IMG/VR virus record: IMGVR_UViG_3300023174_009222
Coordinates: 1 to 38,295 of that record
DNA: 38,295 nt
Direction: 5' to 3' (one strand)
Source of the DNA: a virus
The position numbers and the translations under genes were made by a program. Below, one piece after another: positions 1 to 8,700 of the stretch. How positions within the stretch are numbered: the first letter of the stretch is position 1; each line of letters begins with the position of its first letter. The notes beneath the pieces are model-generated. The model worked only from the letters and a program-made list of their open reading frames with translations, had not been told where the DNA came from and made no database searches.

Positions 1-630
1 GTTATCTCTTTTGTAGCTATCAGTGATATGTACATAACCAACTGCTTTGTTAGCTGCGTCAAGAGCAATAAATTTTACTGTACCTTGAATAGCTGGTCCA
101 AATTTAACAACTGCTGTTAGTTTTTCTCCAGATGCTAAAGTACCTGTTAGTGGTACATATCTCATCATAGAAGATGAATAATAAGGATCCATTGGAGTAA
201 CCACTCCGTTAGCTCCACTGATGATACCAGCGTCGTCTATTGTTGAAGGATATCCAAATAATTCGTCTCCTCTATTTGAGAGACCTTTAGAATGACTTTT
301 TTTGTATGCCATGTAAAAGATTGGAGACTGTGGAGTTGGCATAGCTTGTACTCCCACTAGTTCTGCTCCTACCAAAGTAGGAATTGCTCTACGAATAAGA
401 CCTAAAAGAGCTAAGTTAACCCCTTTAAAGTTGTTAGTAGAGATTCTTTCTTCTGCGATAAGAGAAGGATTTGATTGAAGGTGTTGCATATAGTTTTCAA
501 GTAAGATAGCTGTAGTTTTAGCCATGTGCTCATCTGCAATTCCGCCGTCAGCACTAAGTGCTTTGTCCCATTTTTGTAAAAGACCTTCTTCGTATTGTTG
601 TCTTTGTTCGAGTGCTTCGTTAAATATCAT
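1..630 (-). CDS. Major capsid protein, T4 gp23-like (3' end outside window)
   Basis: N-terminal 210 residues of a gene that runs out of the window at position 1. Start ATG at 630-628 is preceded by AGGAGT. The translated stretch LIRRAIPTLVGAELVGVQ (about residues 88-105) followed by AMPTPQSPIFYMAYK closely resembles the conserved T4 gp23 segment around VRRAIPNLIAFDICGVQPM, which lies shortly after the maturation cleavage site. Residues 57-61 (L-I-A-E-E) fit the T4 protease consensus [L/I]-x-E and sit at nearly the same distance from the N-terminus as the gp23 cut after residue 65, so residues 1-60 are probably a propeptide. The gene follows scaffold and protease genes in the same order as T4 21-22-23. 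The identification is firm; the C-terminal two thirds cannot be seen. Confidence 0.9.
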   Translation of the reverse strand, partial: MIFNEALEQRQQYEEGLLQKWDKALSADGGIADEHMAKTTAILLENYMQHLQSNPSLIAEERISTNNFKGVNLALLGLIRRAIPTLVGAELVGVQAMPTPQSPIFYMAYKKSHSKGLSNRGDELFGYPSTIDDAGIISGANGVVTPMDPYYSSSMMRYVPLTGTLASGEKLTAVVKFGPAIQGTVKFIALDAANKAVGYVHITDSYKRDN

Positions 631-642
631 TTTTGATAACTC

Positions 643-1797
643 CTATTTTTTTCCAAACACAGATTCGATAATTGCATCTTCTACTGTGTTAAATTTTTTA
701 TTTTCTTTTTTACTTTCAATTGTATTACTTTCAAATATTACATTTTGTCTATCTTCTGATTCTTCTTGATAAACATCTTGTTCCATATCTTCGAAATCGT
801 CATCTTCGTCTTCATCTAGTCTGTCTAAATAATCTTCGTCATCCATAAAAGAATTGATTTCTTCATTGTCGCTGAAATCATCATCGAAACCGTCGAAATC
901 TTCATCGTTTTCTTCACTTTCGTTATATTCATCCATATCTTCGCTATCTTCTTTATCTTCATCTAGATTCTGTAAAGAACCTTTGATATTAAATAATTCC
1001 ATAGCTAGATTATATCTTTCAAAAATTTCATCGATATTTTTAGCTTTCTCAATGTAATTTTTAACTATTTTCATTTCTTTAGCAGGCAAATCGCTTACTA
1101 AGTCTTCAATAGTTTGGTCTCTTTCAGAGACTTCTTTTTCTTCGTTTAATGATTCCAATTCTGCTTTTAAGAAATCAACTTGTTTTCTTAAAGAATGTTC
1201 TGTTTCGCTTTCGTTAATCAAATAAGGCTTAATTTGATGTTTAAAACTTTCATAAATTTTAAACTCATCAGAAGCTAATAAATCTTGTCTAACTTTTTCT
1301 TCTAATGTTGGGTATAAGTCCTCTATAATTTGTGCCATTTTTTCTGAATGTTCAGTTATTACATCTTGGTTGAACATGTCAAATGCTTTAGAACTATCTT
1401 CCACAAAAAGTCCAAACGCCTGTTTTGAATCTTCTTCAAACAACTCAAAAGCCTTCTGACTATCACCTTCAAAAGCTTCAAAAGCTAATTCAGCATCTTT
1501 TTCAAATGCTTCAAAAGCTAATTCAGCATCTTTTTCGAAAAGTGCAAATGCTTTTTCTGTGTCTGATTTATAAGCTTCAAATGCCATTTCACTTTCTTTC
1601 TTAAAAAGTTCAAAAGCTTTTTCTGCCTCAGATGCCTTTATATATCCATTTTTTTCTGGACTAAAAGCTGATTCATATTTAATTTTAATTTTTTTCTCGA
1701 TTGATCGAGAATATTCCTCAAAAAAATTGTTTAGGGCTTGGGCCTGATCTTCGTTAATTTCAATATTTGAAAATACTTCTTTAAATTTTTCAAGCAT
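643..1797 (-). CDS. Prohead core scaffolding protein (gp22 position)
   Basis: 384 residues, strongly acidic and mostly helical in composition. It lies between the protease and the capsid gene, exactly where T4 has gene 22, and is longer than T4 gp22 (269 aa). Residues 57-144 are eight tandem 11-residue repeats with AF at fixed positions (for example KDAELAFEAFE twice in a row), which should form an amphipathic helix or coiled coil. Residues about 270-350 are an Asp/Glu-rich tail. A possible protease site, E-I-N-E followed by D, lies at residues 13-17; T4 gp22 is degraded by gp21 during maturation. SD GGAGGG stands 9 bases before ATG. Function is inferred from position, acidity and helical repeats rather than from clear sequence similarity. 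Confidence 0.75.
   Translation of the reverse strand: MLEKFKEVFSNIEINEDQAQALNNFFEEYSRSIEKKIKIKYESAFSPEKNGYIKASEAEKAFELFKKESEMAFEAYKSDTEKAFALFEKDAELAFEAFEKDAELAFEAFEGDSQKAFELFEEDSKQAFGLFVEDSSKAFDMFNQDVITEHSEKMAQIIEDLYPTLEEKVRQDLLASDEFKIYESFKHQIKPYLINESETEHSLRKQVDFLKAELESLNEEKEVSERDQTIEDLVSDLPAKEMKIVKNYIEKAKNIDEIFERYNLAMELFNIKGSLQNLDEDKEDSEDMDEYNESEENDEDFDGFDDDFSDNEEINSFMDDEDYLDRLDEDEDDDFEDMEQDVYQEESEDRQNVIFESNTIESKKENKKFNTVEDAIIESVFGKK
1366..1629 (-). repeat. Eight 11-residue (33-bp) coding repeats in the scaffold
   Basis: Codes for residues 57-144 of the scaffold. The units share the pattern x-[D/E]-[A/S/T]-[E/S]-x-AF-x-[L/A/M]-[F/Y]-x. Two central units are identical in protein (KDAELAFEAFE), the others diverged, so expansion is partly recent. 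An 11-residue period is that of a right-handed coiled coil or of amphipathic helices. Confidence 0.9.
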
Positions 1798-1859
1798 TTA
1801 ATATTGCCCTCCTTTTTTATATTTTAACCATTTTATTTTTTTTATATTTTTTTTTTAAA

Positions 1860-2507
1860 TTATACAAATTTTTCTATTACATTCCAAAGATTTTTTTTGT
1901 AACCTTTCGCACTATGCTTGTAATACTCAACTTCTTCATTAATAGCCGCTGATAATCTAGCGTTATAAGTGGAAGGATCACTCACAATGTCATATGTTAC
2001 AATTTTAATATCATCAGGCACAATCAACATACCATTAGTACCAGCAGTAGGTTTACTACCAAGAGCACGACTTGAAATACCAGGACAAATACCTGATTCA
2101 ACTAAGCTTTTTAAAGTTGCTCCCAATGGATTACCTTCCAATATCTCTGCTCTACCAACCACTTGATTGCCAGCCATTTTTACTTCTTTAATTACTATGC
2201 AAGATCTCTCATACATAACTTTACTAGCTCTCTGTGCCGCACCAGCAGGATCTTTCGCATCCACAGTTGGATGTTCCATTTCACCGATAATACCACCCTC
2301 ATTTTTAATTCTACCAACCATTGCCATGGTTTCTCTTTCAAGAATTGGACGAGGATAACATCTATGATTTCTGTTTTCTTTCTCAGCTTCTTGAAAAAGA
2401 CCTTCAAGAAGTGTTACACGTTTCTGTATGCCATTTACTTCATAAATGGCTTGTTTTACATCCAGATCTTTGAAAACTACTGCTTCACTTAAATATACTT
2501 GATTCAT
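1860..2507 (-). CDS. Prohead maturation protease, T4 gp21-like (peptidase S77 type)
   Basis: 215 residues, almost the length of T4 gp21 (212). The protease cuts scaffold, capsid and internal proteins in the prohead before DNA packaging. Recognisable elements are NRNHRCYPRPIL (residues 46-56), GEMEHP (75-80, with the likely catalytic His79), AQRASKVMYE (91-100) and GISSRALG (143-150, with the likely catalytic Ser145 or Ser146). This His/Ser order is that of the herpesvirus-assemblin-like fold shared by gp21. The N-terminus MNQVYLSE then A contains an L-S-E site suited to self-cleavage. ATG at 2507 follows AAGGT. The neighbours (420-aa gene upstream, scaffold and capsid downstream) agree with the role. 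Confidence 0.9.
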   Translation of the reverse strand: MNQVYLSEAVVFKDLDVKQAIYEVNGIQKRVTLLEGLFQEAEKENRNHRCYPRPILERETMAMVGRIKNEGGIIGEMEHPTVDAKDPAGAAQRASKVMYERSCIVIKEVKMAGNQVVGRAEILEGNPLGATLKSLVESGICPGISSRALGSKPTAGTNGMLIVPDDIKIVTYDIVSDPSTYNARLSAAINEEVEYYKHSAKGYKKNLWNVIEKFV

Positions 2508-2519
2508 GTTATTTTACCT

Positions 2520-3782
2520 TTATAGTGCTAAACTTGAAAAAACATCGTTTCTGCCGTATGCCGAAGGAGAAAATGCCATTCCTTTCTCTGCATCATTAAA
2601 AGATGCACTATTGTCTTTACCATATCTATCATTAAATGTTTTAATAATATTAACTATAACTGAATCATCAATCATGTCTTTTCTTTGCATATAGTCAAGA
2701 GCATTACGCATTACAAATAACATTCTGTAATTCTCAGGATCATCTCCAGCAGAAGATAATTTACTAATAGCATAATTAAGCTCTTCCATTAATTTAATTA
2801 TATCTTCTTTGTTGAAAGAATTAAAATTAACTTTCAAAAACTTAAGATTTCTATCTGGAAATCTTGGATCTTCGCTTGCTAACTGTGAAAAACCTGCTGA
2901 TCCCATAGAAAATTTACCTTCGGTGTTGGTATCAAAAGCTTCCAACATTGGATATAGTTCTTCAAGTAAACCATCAACTTTTTTATTCATTTCATTAATT
3001 GAAAAATCAAGATTATGTTTTTTCTTAATTACCAATAAATTTTTCAAGATTTTTGTTTTAATATTATTTTTATTTGCAAAGTCAATACCCTCAAATAATT
3101 CATTAGCAGGTATTTCTGTATTTTCAAAAGCTTCATTTACTTTACCAACTATTTCCATAGCTTTTGAATATTCATTTTCTATAAATGAGAAAAACTTTTT
3201 AGAGTTATTAATTTTATCTTCATAAAGAGTAGTCAAATAAACTGGATCAATCATGAATTCTTTTTTGATTTCATCATTTTCATTAAACATATAGCCATTA
3301 GCCATAAATGCTTCTTTTTCTTTTTCATATTTGCTTAATGATTCAGAAAACAAAGATAAAATTTTTGATTCTTTTTGTGTTGATTTCTCAGAAGATTCTT
3401 CAAAACGATAATTGGAACTTTTTTCTTTAGCTTTAAAACTATAAGAAAGAATTTTATTTCTTAACATTTCCATATCAATTTCTTCTGTCAAAATTTCTTT
3501 TGCGATGTCAGTTAGTTTTCCATTTTCTCCGTAAAAAGCATCAGTACTTTCTTCAATTAGTTCTTCATCAGATTCGTCATCAATAGATTCTTCACCAACT
3601 ATTTTTGCTTTTTTACCATCAAAGACAGTTACACCTTCCATAACTGTAAATGGAACTTCCCACAAAACTTCATTTTCAATATTTTTTACAATAACTGCAT
3701 CTTTAGCCGCCATTGAATAAAACTCAGCGTCTTCAAAAAATTCAATAGAATTCTTAATTGCTTCAATTTTTTTAAAATCCAT
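2520..3782 (-). CDS. Head-region protein of unknown function, 420 aa
   Basis: First gene of the local head operon, 12 bases upstream of the protease. Residues about 60-80 are an acidic stretch (DDESDEELIEES), then mostly Lys/Glu/Ser-rich helical sequence, and a C-terminal part from about 290 with SMGSAGFSQLASEDPRFPDR and a more ordered composition. No signal peptide or membrane segment. It stands where T4 has the small prohead core genes 67 and 68 but is far larger, and I see no convincing similarity to them. A prohead core, vertex or internal protein is inferred from position only. ATG at 3782 follows AAAGGTAAGAAT. Confidence 0.6.
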   Translation of the reverse strand: MDFKKIEAIKNSIEFFEDAEFYSMAAKDAVIVKNIENEVLWEVPFTVMEGVTVFDGKKAKIVGEESIDDESDEELIEESTDAFYGENGKLTDIAKEILTEEIDMEMLRNKILSYSFKAKEKSSNYRFEESSEKSTQKESKILSLFSESLSKYEKEKEAFMANGYMFNENDEIKKEFMIDPVYLTTLYEDKINNSKKFFSFIENEYSKAMEIVGKVNEAFENTEIPANELFEGIDFANKNNIKTKILKNLLVIKKKHNLDFSINEMNKKVDGLLEELYPMLEAFDTNTEGKFSMGSAGFSQLASEDPRFPDRNLKFLKVNFNSFNKEDIIKLMEELNYAISKLSSAGDDPENYRMLFVMRNALDYMQRKDMIDDSVIVNIIKTFNDRYGKDNSASFNDAEKGMAFSPSAYGRNDVFSSLAL

Positions 3783-3806
3783 ATTCTTACCTTTAATAAT
3801 TTTTTA

Positions 3807-3821
3807 ATTTTTTATAAAAAC
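3807..3821 (-). promoter_or_regulatory. TATAAAAA box, possible late promoter
   Basis: On the minus strand this reads GTTTTTATAAAAAAT, about 25 bases before the start of the 420-aa head gene. The same 15-mer occurs upstream of the 232-aa gene (22130-22144). The core TATAAAAA differs by one base from the T4 late promoter TATAAATA. In DNA this rich in A and T, chance matches are easy, so support is modest. The 140-base divergent gap 3783-3922 also holds an imperfect inverted repeat (AATATATTTT / AAAATATATT) near 3831-3856. Confidence 0.35.
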
Positions 3822-3922
3822 ATTTCCAATAATATATTTTCAAAAAAAAATATATTCACAATCTTTTTTTTAAAAAAATAAAAATTAAATCTAAACAAAA
3901 TTATTTTTTAAAAAATAAATCA

Positions 3923-4348
3923 ATGACACTCTTACAATTATATTTAGAAAAAACACAATATTCTCCTAAAAAATATTATGCTGGTCTCTCTCCAAAAGAT
4001 AAGAAAAAAAGACTAGCATGGTTCAAAAAGAAAAGAAAGAAATTTGAAAAAAATGATTACAGTGTCTATCGTGAAAAAGGTCCAGGACAAAATAAAAAAA
4101 CAAAACTTTCAAACTATACAAAATGGTCACATGAGAAATATGGCAAATGTTCTCTTAAAGAGTTGGCAGATAAGAGTGGTTTTAGTTATCAAAAATTAAA
4201 AGAGGTTTACAAAAGAGGAGTTGGAGCTTGGACGAGTGGCCATAGACCTGGTGCCAATCCGCAACAATGGGGTATGGCTCGCGTTCATGCTTTCCTTTAC
4301 AAAATTAAAAACAATAAAAAATTAAATCATGACACAGATTTAACTTAA
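3923..4348 (+). CDS. DUF5824-like small basic protein
   Basis: 141 residues, very Lys-rich, plus strand. The C-terminal half contains AWTSGHRPGA followed by WGMARVHAFLYK (about residues 102-125), a signature I associate with the DUF5824 family seen in phages and large DNA viruses; its function is not known. The middle, CSLKELADKSGFSYQKLKEVYKRG, could be a small helix-turn-helix-like unit. The N-terminus (MTLLQLYLE, then K) resembles the capsid-targeting pattern described in the findings. There is no clear Shine-Dalgarno before ATG 3923. It is divergent from the head operon and convergent with the next minus-strand gene, which ends 3 bases beyond it. Confidence 0.6.
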   Translation: MTLLQLYLEKTQYSPKKYYAGLSPKDKKKRLAWFKKKRKKFEKNDYSVYREKGPGQNKKTKLSNYTKWSHEKYGKCSLKELADKSGFSYQKLKEVYKRGVGAWTSGHRPGANPQQWGMARVHAFLYKIKNNKKLNHDTDLT

Positions 4349-4350
4349 AA

Positions 4351-4707
4351 TTATTTTGGTAAAAAAAGCACGTTAGTATTGTTACTTTTTTTAATTAAAT
4401 TTTTAATTTTTTCTTTTGTTTTTTTAGCTTTTTGTTCTGTGCCATAATAAATTGTATTTGCTTTATTAATTATTTCTATAACTTGTTCTTCAATATCTTC
4501 TTTAGTTAATTCTTTTTTATTGTGTTTATTTAAATTAACTTTTGTGTTTAATAAATCATGTAACGATTTTTTATCAATCCATATAAAACTATATTCAGAA
4601 AGTAAATCTTTATATTCAAGAGCCTTTTTATTTTTTTCTGATATTTTTTCTTTTTTGCCTTCATTAAGGATTTGAATCTTGTTTAAATAATCTTTGAATT
4701 TATTCAT
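4351..4707 (-). CDS. Unknown small protein, 118 aa, possible capsid cargo
   Basis: Lys/Asn/Glu-rich and helical, without membrane segments or recognised motifs. The N-terminus MNKFKDYLNKIQILNE, then G, resembles the T4 internal-protein targeting peptide (M-x2-aromatic-x2-aromatic, then a site ending in E). Its start overlaps the stop of the preceding 93-aa gene (ATGA-type, 4704-4707), so the two are translationally coupled. The function is unknown. Confidence 0.55.
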   Translation of the reverse strand: MNKFKDYLNKIQILNEGKKEKISEKNKKALEYKDLLSEYSFIWIDKKSLHDLLNTKVNLNKHNKKELTKEDIEEQVIEIINKANTIYYGTEQKAKKTKEKIKNLIKKSNNTNVLFLPK

Positions 4708-4985
4708 TTTTTCTTTTTCTTGCCTTTTTTCTTGGCTTCAGCTTGTTTTTTAAAAAAAAGTTTTTTTGATACATTATATGCAATAGCTATAGCTCTGCCC
4801 ATTGGCCATTCTGGATTTTTTTTCATTAAACTTTCTTTAACTGCAATAAATTTGTCTCTAAAATTTTTAGGGTTAAAATTGTATTTTTTTGCAAAATTAG
4901 TGGCACCTTTCCACAATTTACTGCCTTCTTCAAATTCATTGTAGATTTTTAATTCTTCCATATAGTATTCAAATTTATTTTTCAT
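4704..4985 (-). CDS. Unknown small basic protein, 93 aa, possible capsid cargo
   Basis: The N-terminus MKNKFEYYMEELKIYNE, then F, has the aromatic-rich pattern and a Y-N-E site. The centre, LKKNPEWPMGRAIAIAYNV-like (residues about 54-72), is compact and conserved-looking, and the tail ends in a run of lysines (KKKGKKKKK), suggesting DNA binding. The ATG at 4985 follows an AAAGAG sequence. It lies 1 base after the HAD gene and overlaps the 118-aa gene, forming a three-gene unit. The function is not recognised. Confidence 0.6.
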   Translation of the reverse strand: MKNKFEYYMEELKIYNEFEEGSKLWKGATNFAKKYNFNPKNFRDKFIAVKESLMKKNPEWPMGRAIAIAYNVSKKLFFKKQAEAKKKGKKKKK

Positions 4986-4986
4986 A

Positions 4987-5655
4987 TTATTTTCTCTTTA
5001 TTTTTTTAATATACAATTCTAATTTTTTAGACAGATTTAACATATTATCTTTTACCAAGTATGACATACCGCCTGCTTGTTTAAACTCATCACAGTTTGA
5101 TTTGGTATCATCTATCAGAATCGTATTTTTCATTGCATAATTCTTTTTTAATGTTCTGCCTGCAACAAAGTTATAGCGATCAAAATGGATATCGATTTCG
5201 TTTTTATATTTACTCAACCAATTTATTTTTTGTTGTTCTACTTTATGGTGATTTAATGGATTACCTGTGGAACCTAAAATCTCTATTCTCACCTCTGGAT
5301 ATTTTTGTTTTATTTCTTTTAGCGATTTACTTAATATGGCAACTTGTGACATCACTTCAAGTTTTTCAAAATATTTATGTTCAATAAATATTTCCCAATA
5401 ACTGTTTTTTATTTCTTGTCTTTGTTGAGGTGAAACCAAGGTTTCATTTTTATGAAAAATATTTTCTAATATTTGTATTTTTTCTTTTTTAGATAATGTA
5501 CTTAAACTGTTTTTACCAGAAAAAATTTTATCAAGATTTTTATTAATAAAATCTTTTTGTCCCATTTTTAGATCTGCTAAAACTCCATCCATATCTATAT
5601 AAATAACTATTGGAGAAGTCACTGACTCCATGTAATGTTTATAAAAATAACTCAT
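4987..5655 (-). CDS. HAD-family phosphatase, 5'(3')-deoxyribonucleotidase-like
   Basis: 222 residues. HAD motif I is DMDGVLAD at residues 21-28, with Asp21 the expected nucleophile and Asp23 the acid/base. A motif II-like Ser/Thr lies in ILGSTGNP, Lys residues follow for motif III, and LIDDTKSNCDEF carries the motif IV Asp pair. The DMDGVLAD signature and about 200-aa length fit the NT5C-type deoxyribonucleotidases, which dephosphorylate nucleoside monophosphates; a polynucleotide phosphatase role is possible. The first ten residues (MSYFYKHYME) precede the usual start of the fold and resemble the N-terminus of the neighbouring 93-aa protein. No clear Shine-Dalgarno is seen, and the second Met (residue 9) is an alternative start. 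It is divergent from the 1155-aa gene across a 51-base AT-rich gap. Confidence 0.75.
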   Translation of the reverse strand: MSYFYKHYMESVTSPIVIYIDMDGVLADLKMGQKDFINKNLDKIFSGKNSLSTLSKKEKIQILENIFHKNETLVSPQQRQEIKNSYWEIFIEHKYFEKLEVMSQVAILSKSLKEIKQKYPEVRIEILGSTGNPLNHHKVEQQKINWLSKYKNEIDIHFDRYNFVAGRTLKKNYAMKNTILIDDTKSNCDEFKQAGGMSYLVKDNMLNLSKKLELYIKKIKRK

Positions 5656-5706
5656 AAAAATATATTTTTGTTAATTCTTATTTTCATTCATAATAAAAAA
5701 TAAAAT

Positions 5707-8700
5707 ATGGCATTTATAAAAAAAATTAAAGAATTATCATTTATTAATGAAATAACCTCTAAACAAGAAATTGGAGATATTTCTCCGATTATAAATAATT
5801 TAGCAGAAATAAAAAAACTTCTTGACACTGAAAAAAGAAAATTTATTTTTAATAGTAAAGAAATAGATTTGGATAAAATATCTGAAGGTGATTTTACTAA
5901 TTTACTTAAAAATATTGAATTTAAAAAAGCTCTTAGAAGTCATTTTAAAAAGAATTCTTATTTTAGAAATATTATTTTAGGCTCTCAAAACGATGAACAT
6001 GGTAAAAGATTATTTTTAAAAGAATTCTTAAAAGAGAAAAGTTTAATAACTAGACTGTTTAAAAAATTGAATAATGGAGTTTTTAAAAGAACAATAATTT
6101 ATGATATAAGTGGACGTATAAATAAAAATATCATGAATTTAACTAAAGATAATGAAAAAGTAAAAAAAATCACAAAAATATTGATTGAAAATGGATATAA
6201 AGATGTTATTTTTGAAATAGGCAGTTGTTATGAAGGAAAAACTCTTACTTCAATAAATGATGCATTTGAAAAAATAATATCTTCAAAAGATAGTGAAAAA
6301 GATAAAGATTTAATAAAAGAAATAAAAGATTTTATTGGTGAACTTGATACTGTTTATGATGATAACTATAAAATAATTTTTACATTAGAAACACGAAAAG
6401 TTGCTTCTCAAAGTACTCGCGTTAATTGGCGTTCATGTATGAATCTGGAGAACGGTGTCAGAAGAGAAATGGTAGGCTCAAGTATTTCATCTGGTTTGGC
6501 TGCTGTTTATATAACTAAGGTTGGCGATGAACTTAAAATTGATTATCCATTAGCAAGAATTTTAATTAAGCCTATGATTTATGAAGCAAAAACAGGTTCT
6601 AATTTTAATATGAAAAATATAACAGATGAAGATATTTATTATTATTTAGATAAAACATATACATCAACAAATTCAATTCGCACAAATATAAACGTGAGTA
6701 TTTTAGATAAATTTGAGAAAAAAGTAAATGAAATAATAGAAAATGTAAATAAACAAAAAGTAGAAAAATTAGCAGAAAGAGAAAATAAAACAAAACTCAT
6801 ATATAACTTACAAAGAAAAGGCGAAGACAGAAAACAAGAAAGATATTATGCTGATACCGTTAGTAAAGTTGAAAAAGATTTAACTGCTCAAATTTTATTA
6901 GAAAAATTAAAAAACAAAAAAGACGTTAACAGAGAAGAAGTTTTTGAATATTTTAAAAAAAATCATAATGATGAAATTATTAAATTATTGATGATTAATA
7001 ACAAAGATGATATTGTAAAAGAACTGTTGGATAAAAAATATATATTACCACCAGAAGTTGATGTTTATGAATTAGGCAGAATTCCAGATATAGACATTAA
7101 TAAACTTACTCTTAATGCTAGAGATAATAAGATAAAGGCAACAAATAAAAGTAAACAATTAAATGTTAATGAGTTAATATATAAACCCGTGGAAGGCGGT
7201 AAGAATAACTTAGAAGAAATCGACAAAGACACCACAGTTAGTGTTGATAACTTTACTTATTTGTTTAACAAAAAAGAAGGTGGTAAATTTAAAATAACTA
7301 ATAATTTAAAATATAAAGGTGAAGAAATAAAACAAACATTAGAAATAGGCAATAAAAAAATTGATATCAATAAATATGAACAAAGGGGAGAAGTAAAAAT
7401 ACATTCAATAGAAAGTCAAGCTTCAGATGAAAAACTTAAAAGAATAAAAGTAACTTTTTCTGATTTTGATAAAAATTTTAAATATACATTAACAGACGCA
7501 GATATTTCTTTTACTAGAAAAACGAACGACGAAAATAAAAGTTTTTTTTTAGTTATGAATAAAAATTCAATCATCAACAGTTTTCCTGAAAATTATTATT
7601 TAACTTTAAATTTTTATCACTTTGAACAAATTAAATATTTTTATAAAAATATTTTTAATATTTTAATAAAAGCTCAGAATGAGTATATAGACAATATATA
7701 TAAAAAAACAAATAAAAGTACTGAAATGTCAAAAACAATTATGGCACTTGACACTTTACTTTTAGTGGAAAATGAAAATAGAGATTTTGTTAAAGAAACA
7801 TTAGGCATAAATATATTTGATAAACAAATAATGGCTACTCTTTTGAAAAAAACAAAAGATATTTTACCTTTAAATCTTTTTATAATAGCTGGAGAAAGTT
7901 TCTTAAAAAATTCAAGTATGGGTTCTGAAAATTATATTGAACAATTTGAAAAAATAGAGGATATTTGTAAAGCTTATAAAATTAATATTAATTATGTCAA
8001 CGACATAAATGAAAAACCATCACATTGTCAAAATATAAATGAGTTTATTAGTGATACTTTTTTTAATCATAATATAAAAAAAGATAATTTTGATTTAAAA
8101 AAAATGAGTTATATTGTTTTAAATGACACTGGTTACATTAGTACAGCATATATATTAAATCAAACATTTTTTAAACTAGATAATATAAATAATGTTTCTA
8201 AAATTAAAATAATAAAATTAGATAAAATTATGTTTTTAGAAACAAATGTAAATGAGTTAATTATAGATAAAAAAACAATCATTAAAAATGATAATGTGTT
8301 AATTAAAGGAAATGGAAGTATTAAAAATTTAATTATTACAGATAAAAAAATTAATAAATACGAAATATTAACACCAATAATGGAAATAAAAGTAAATAAT
8401 TGTGAAGGTGATACTTTAGATTTTTCGCCTTCAAAGGTTGAAAATATTAGCTTTAAAAATGTTAAGATTAATAATCTCTTAGTCGATAAAAAAGATTATA
8501 ATTTATATATTGATAATTGTAATCAATTGCCTGAAAAAATAGAATGCAAAAGATTAGAAATAGAAAATTCAAATATAAAACTTCCAGAAAAAATGATAAT
8601 AGAAAATTTATATGTTAAAAATAGTGATGTCACAAATTATTCTAATATAGATGTTAAAGCTTGTTTTTCTAGATTTAAAAAAGGATTAACTATTTCTAAC

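Noticed and set aside
2163-2492. Plus-strand 109-codon frame over the protease gene
   Set aside because: Shadow of a well-supported gp21-like gene on the other strand; no start signal.
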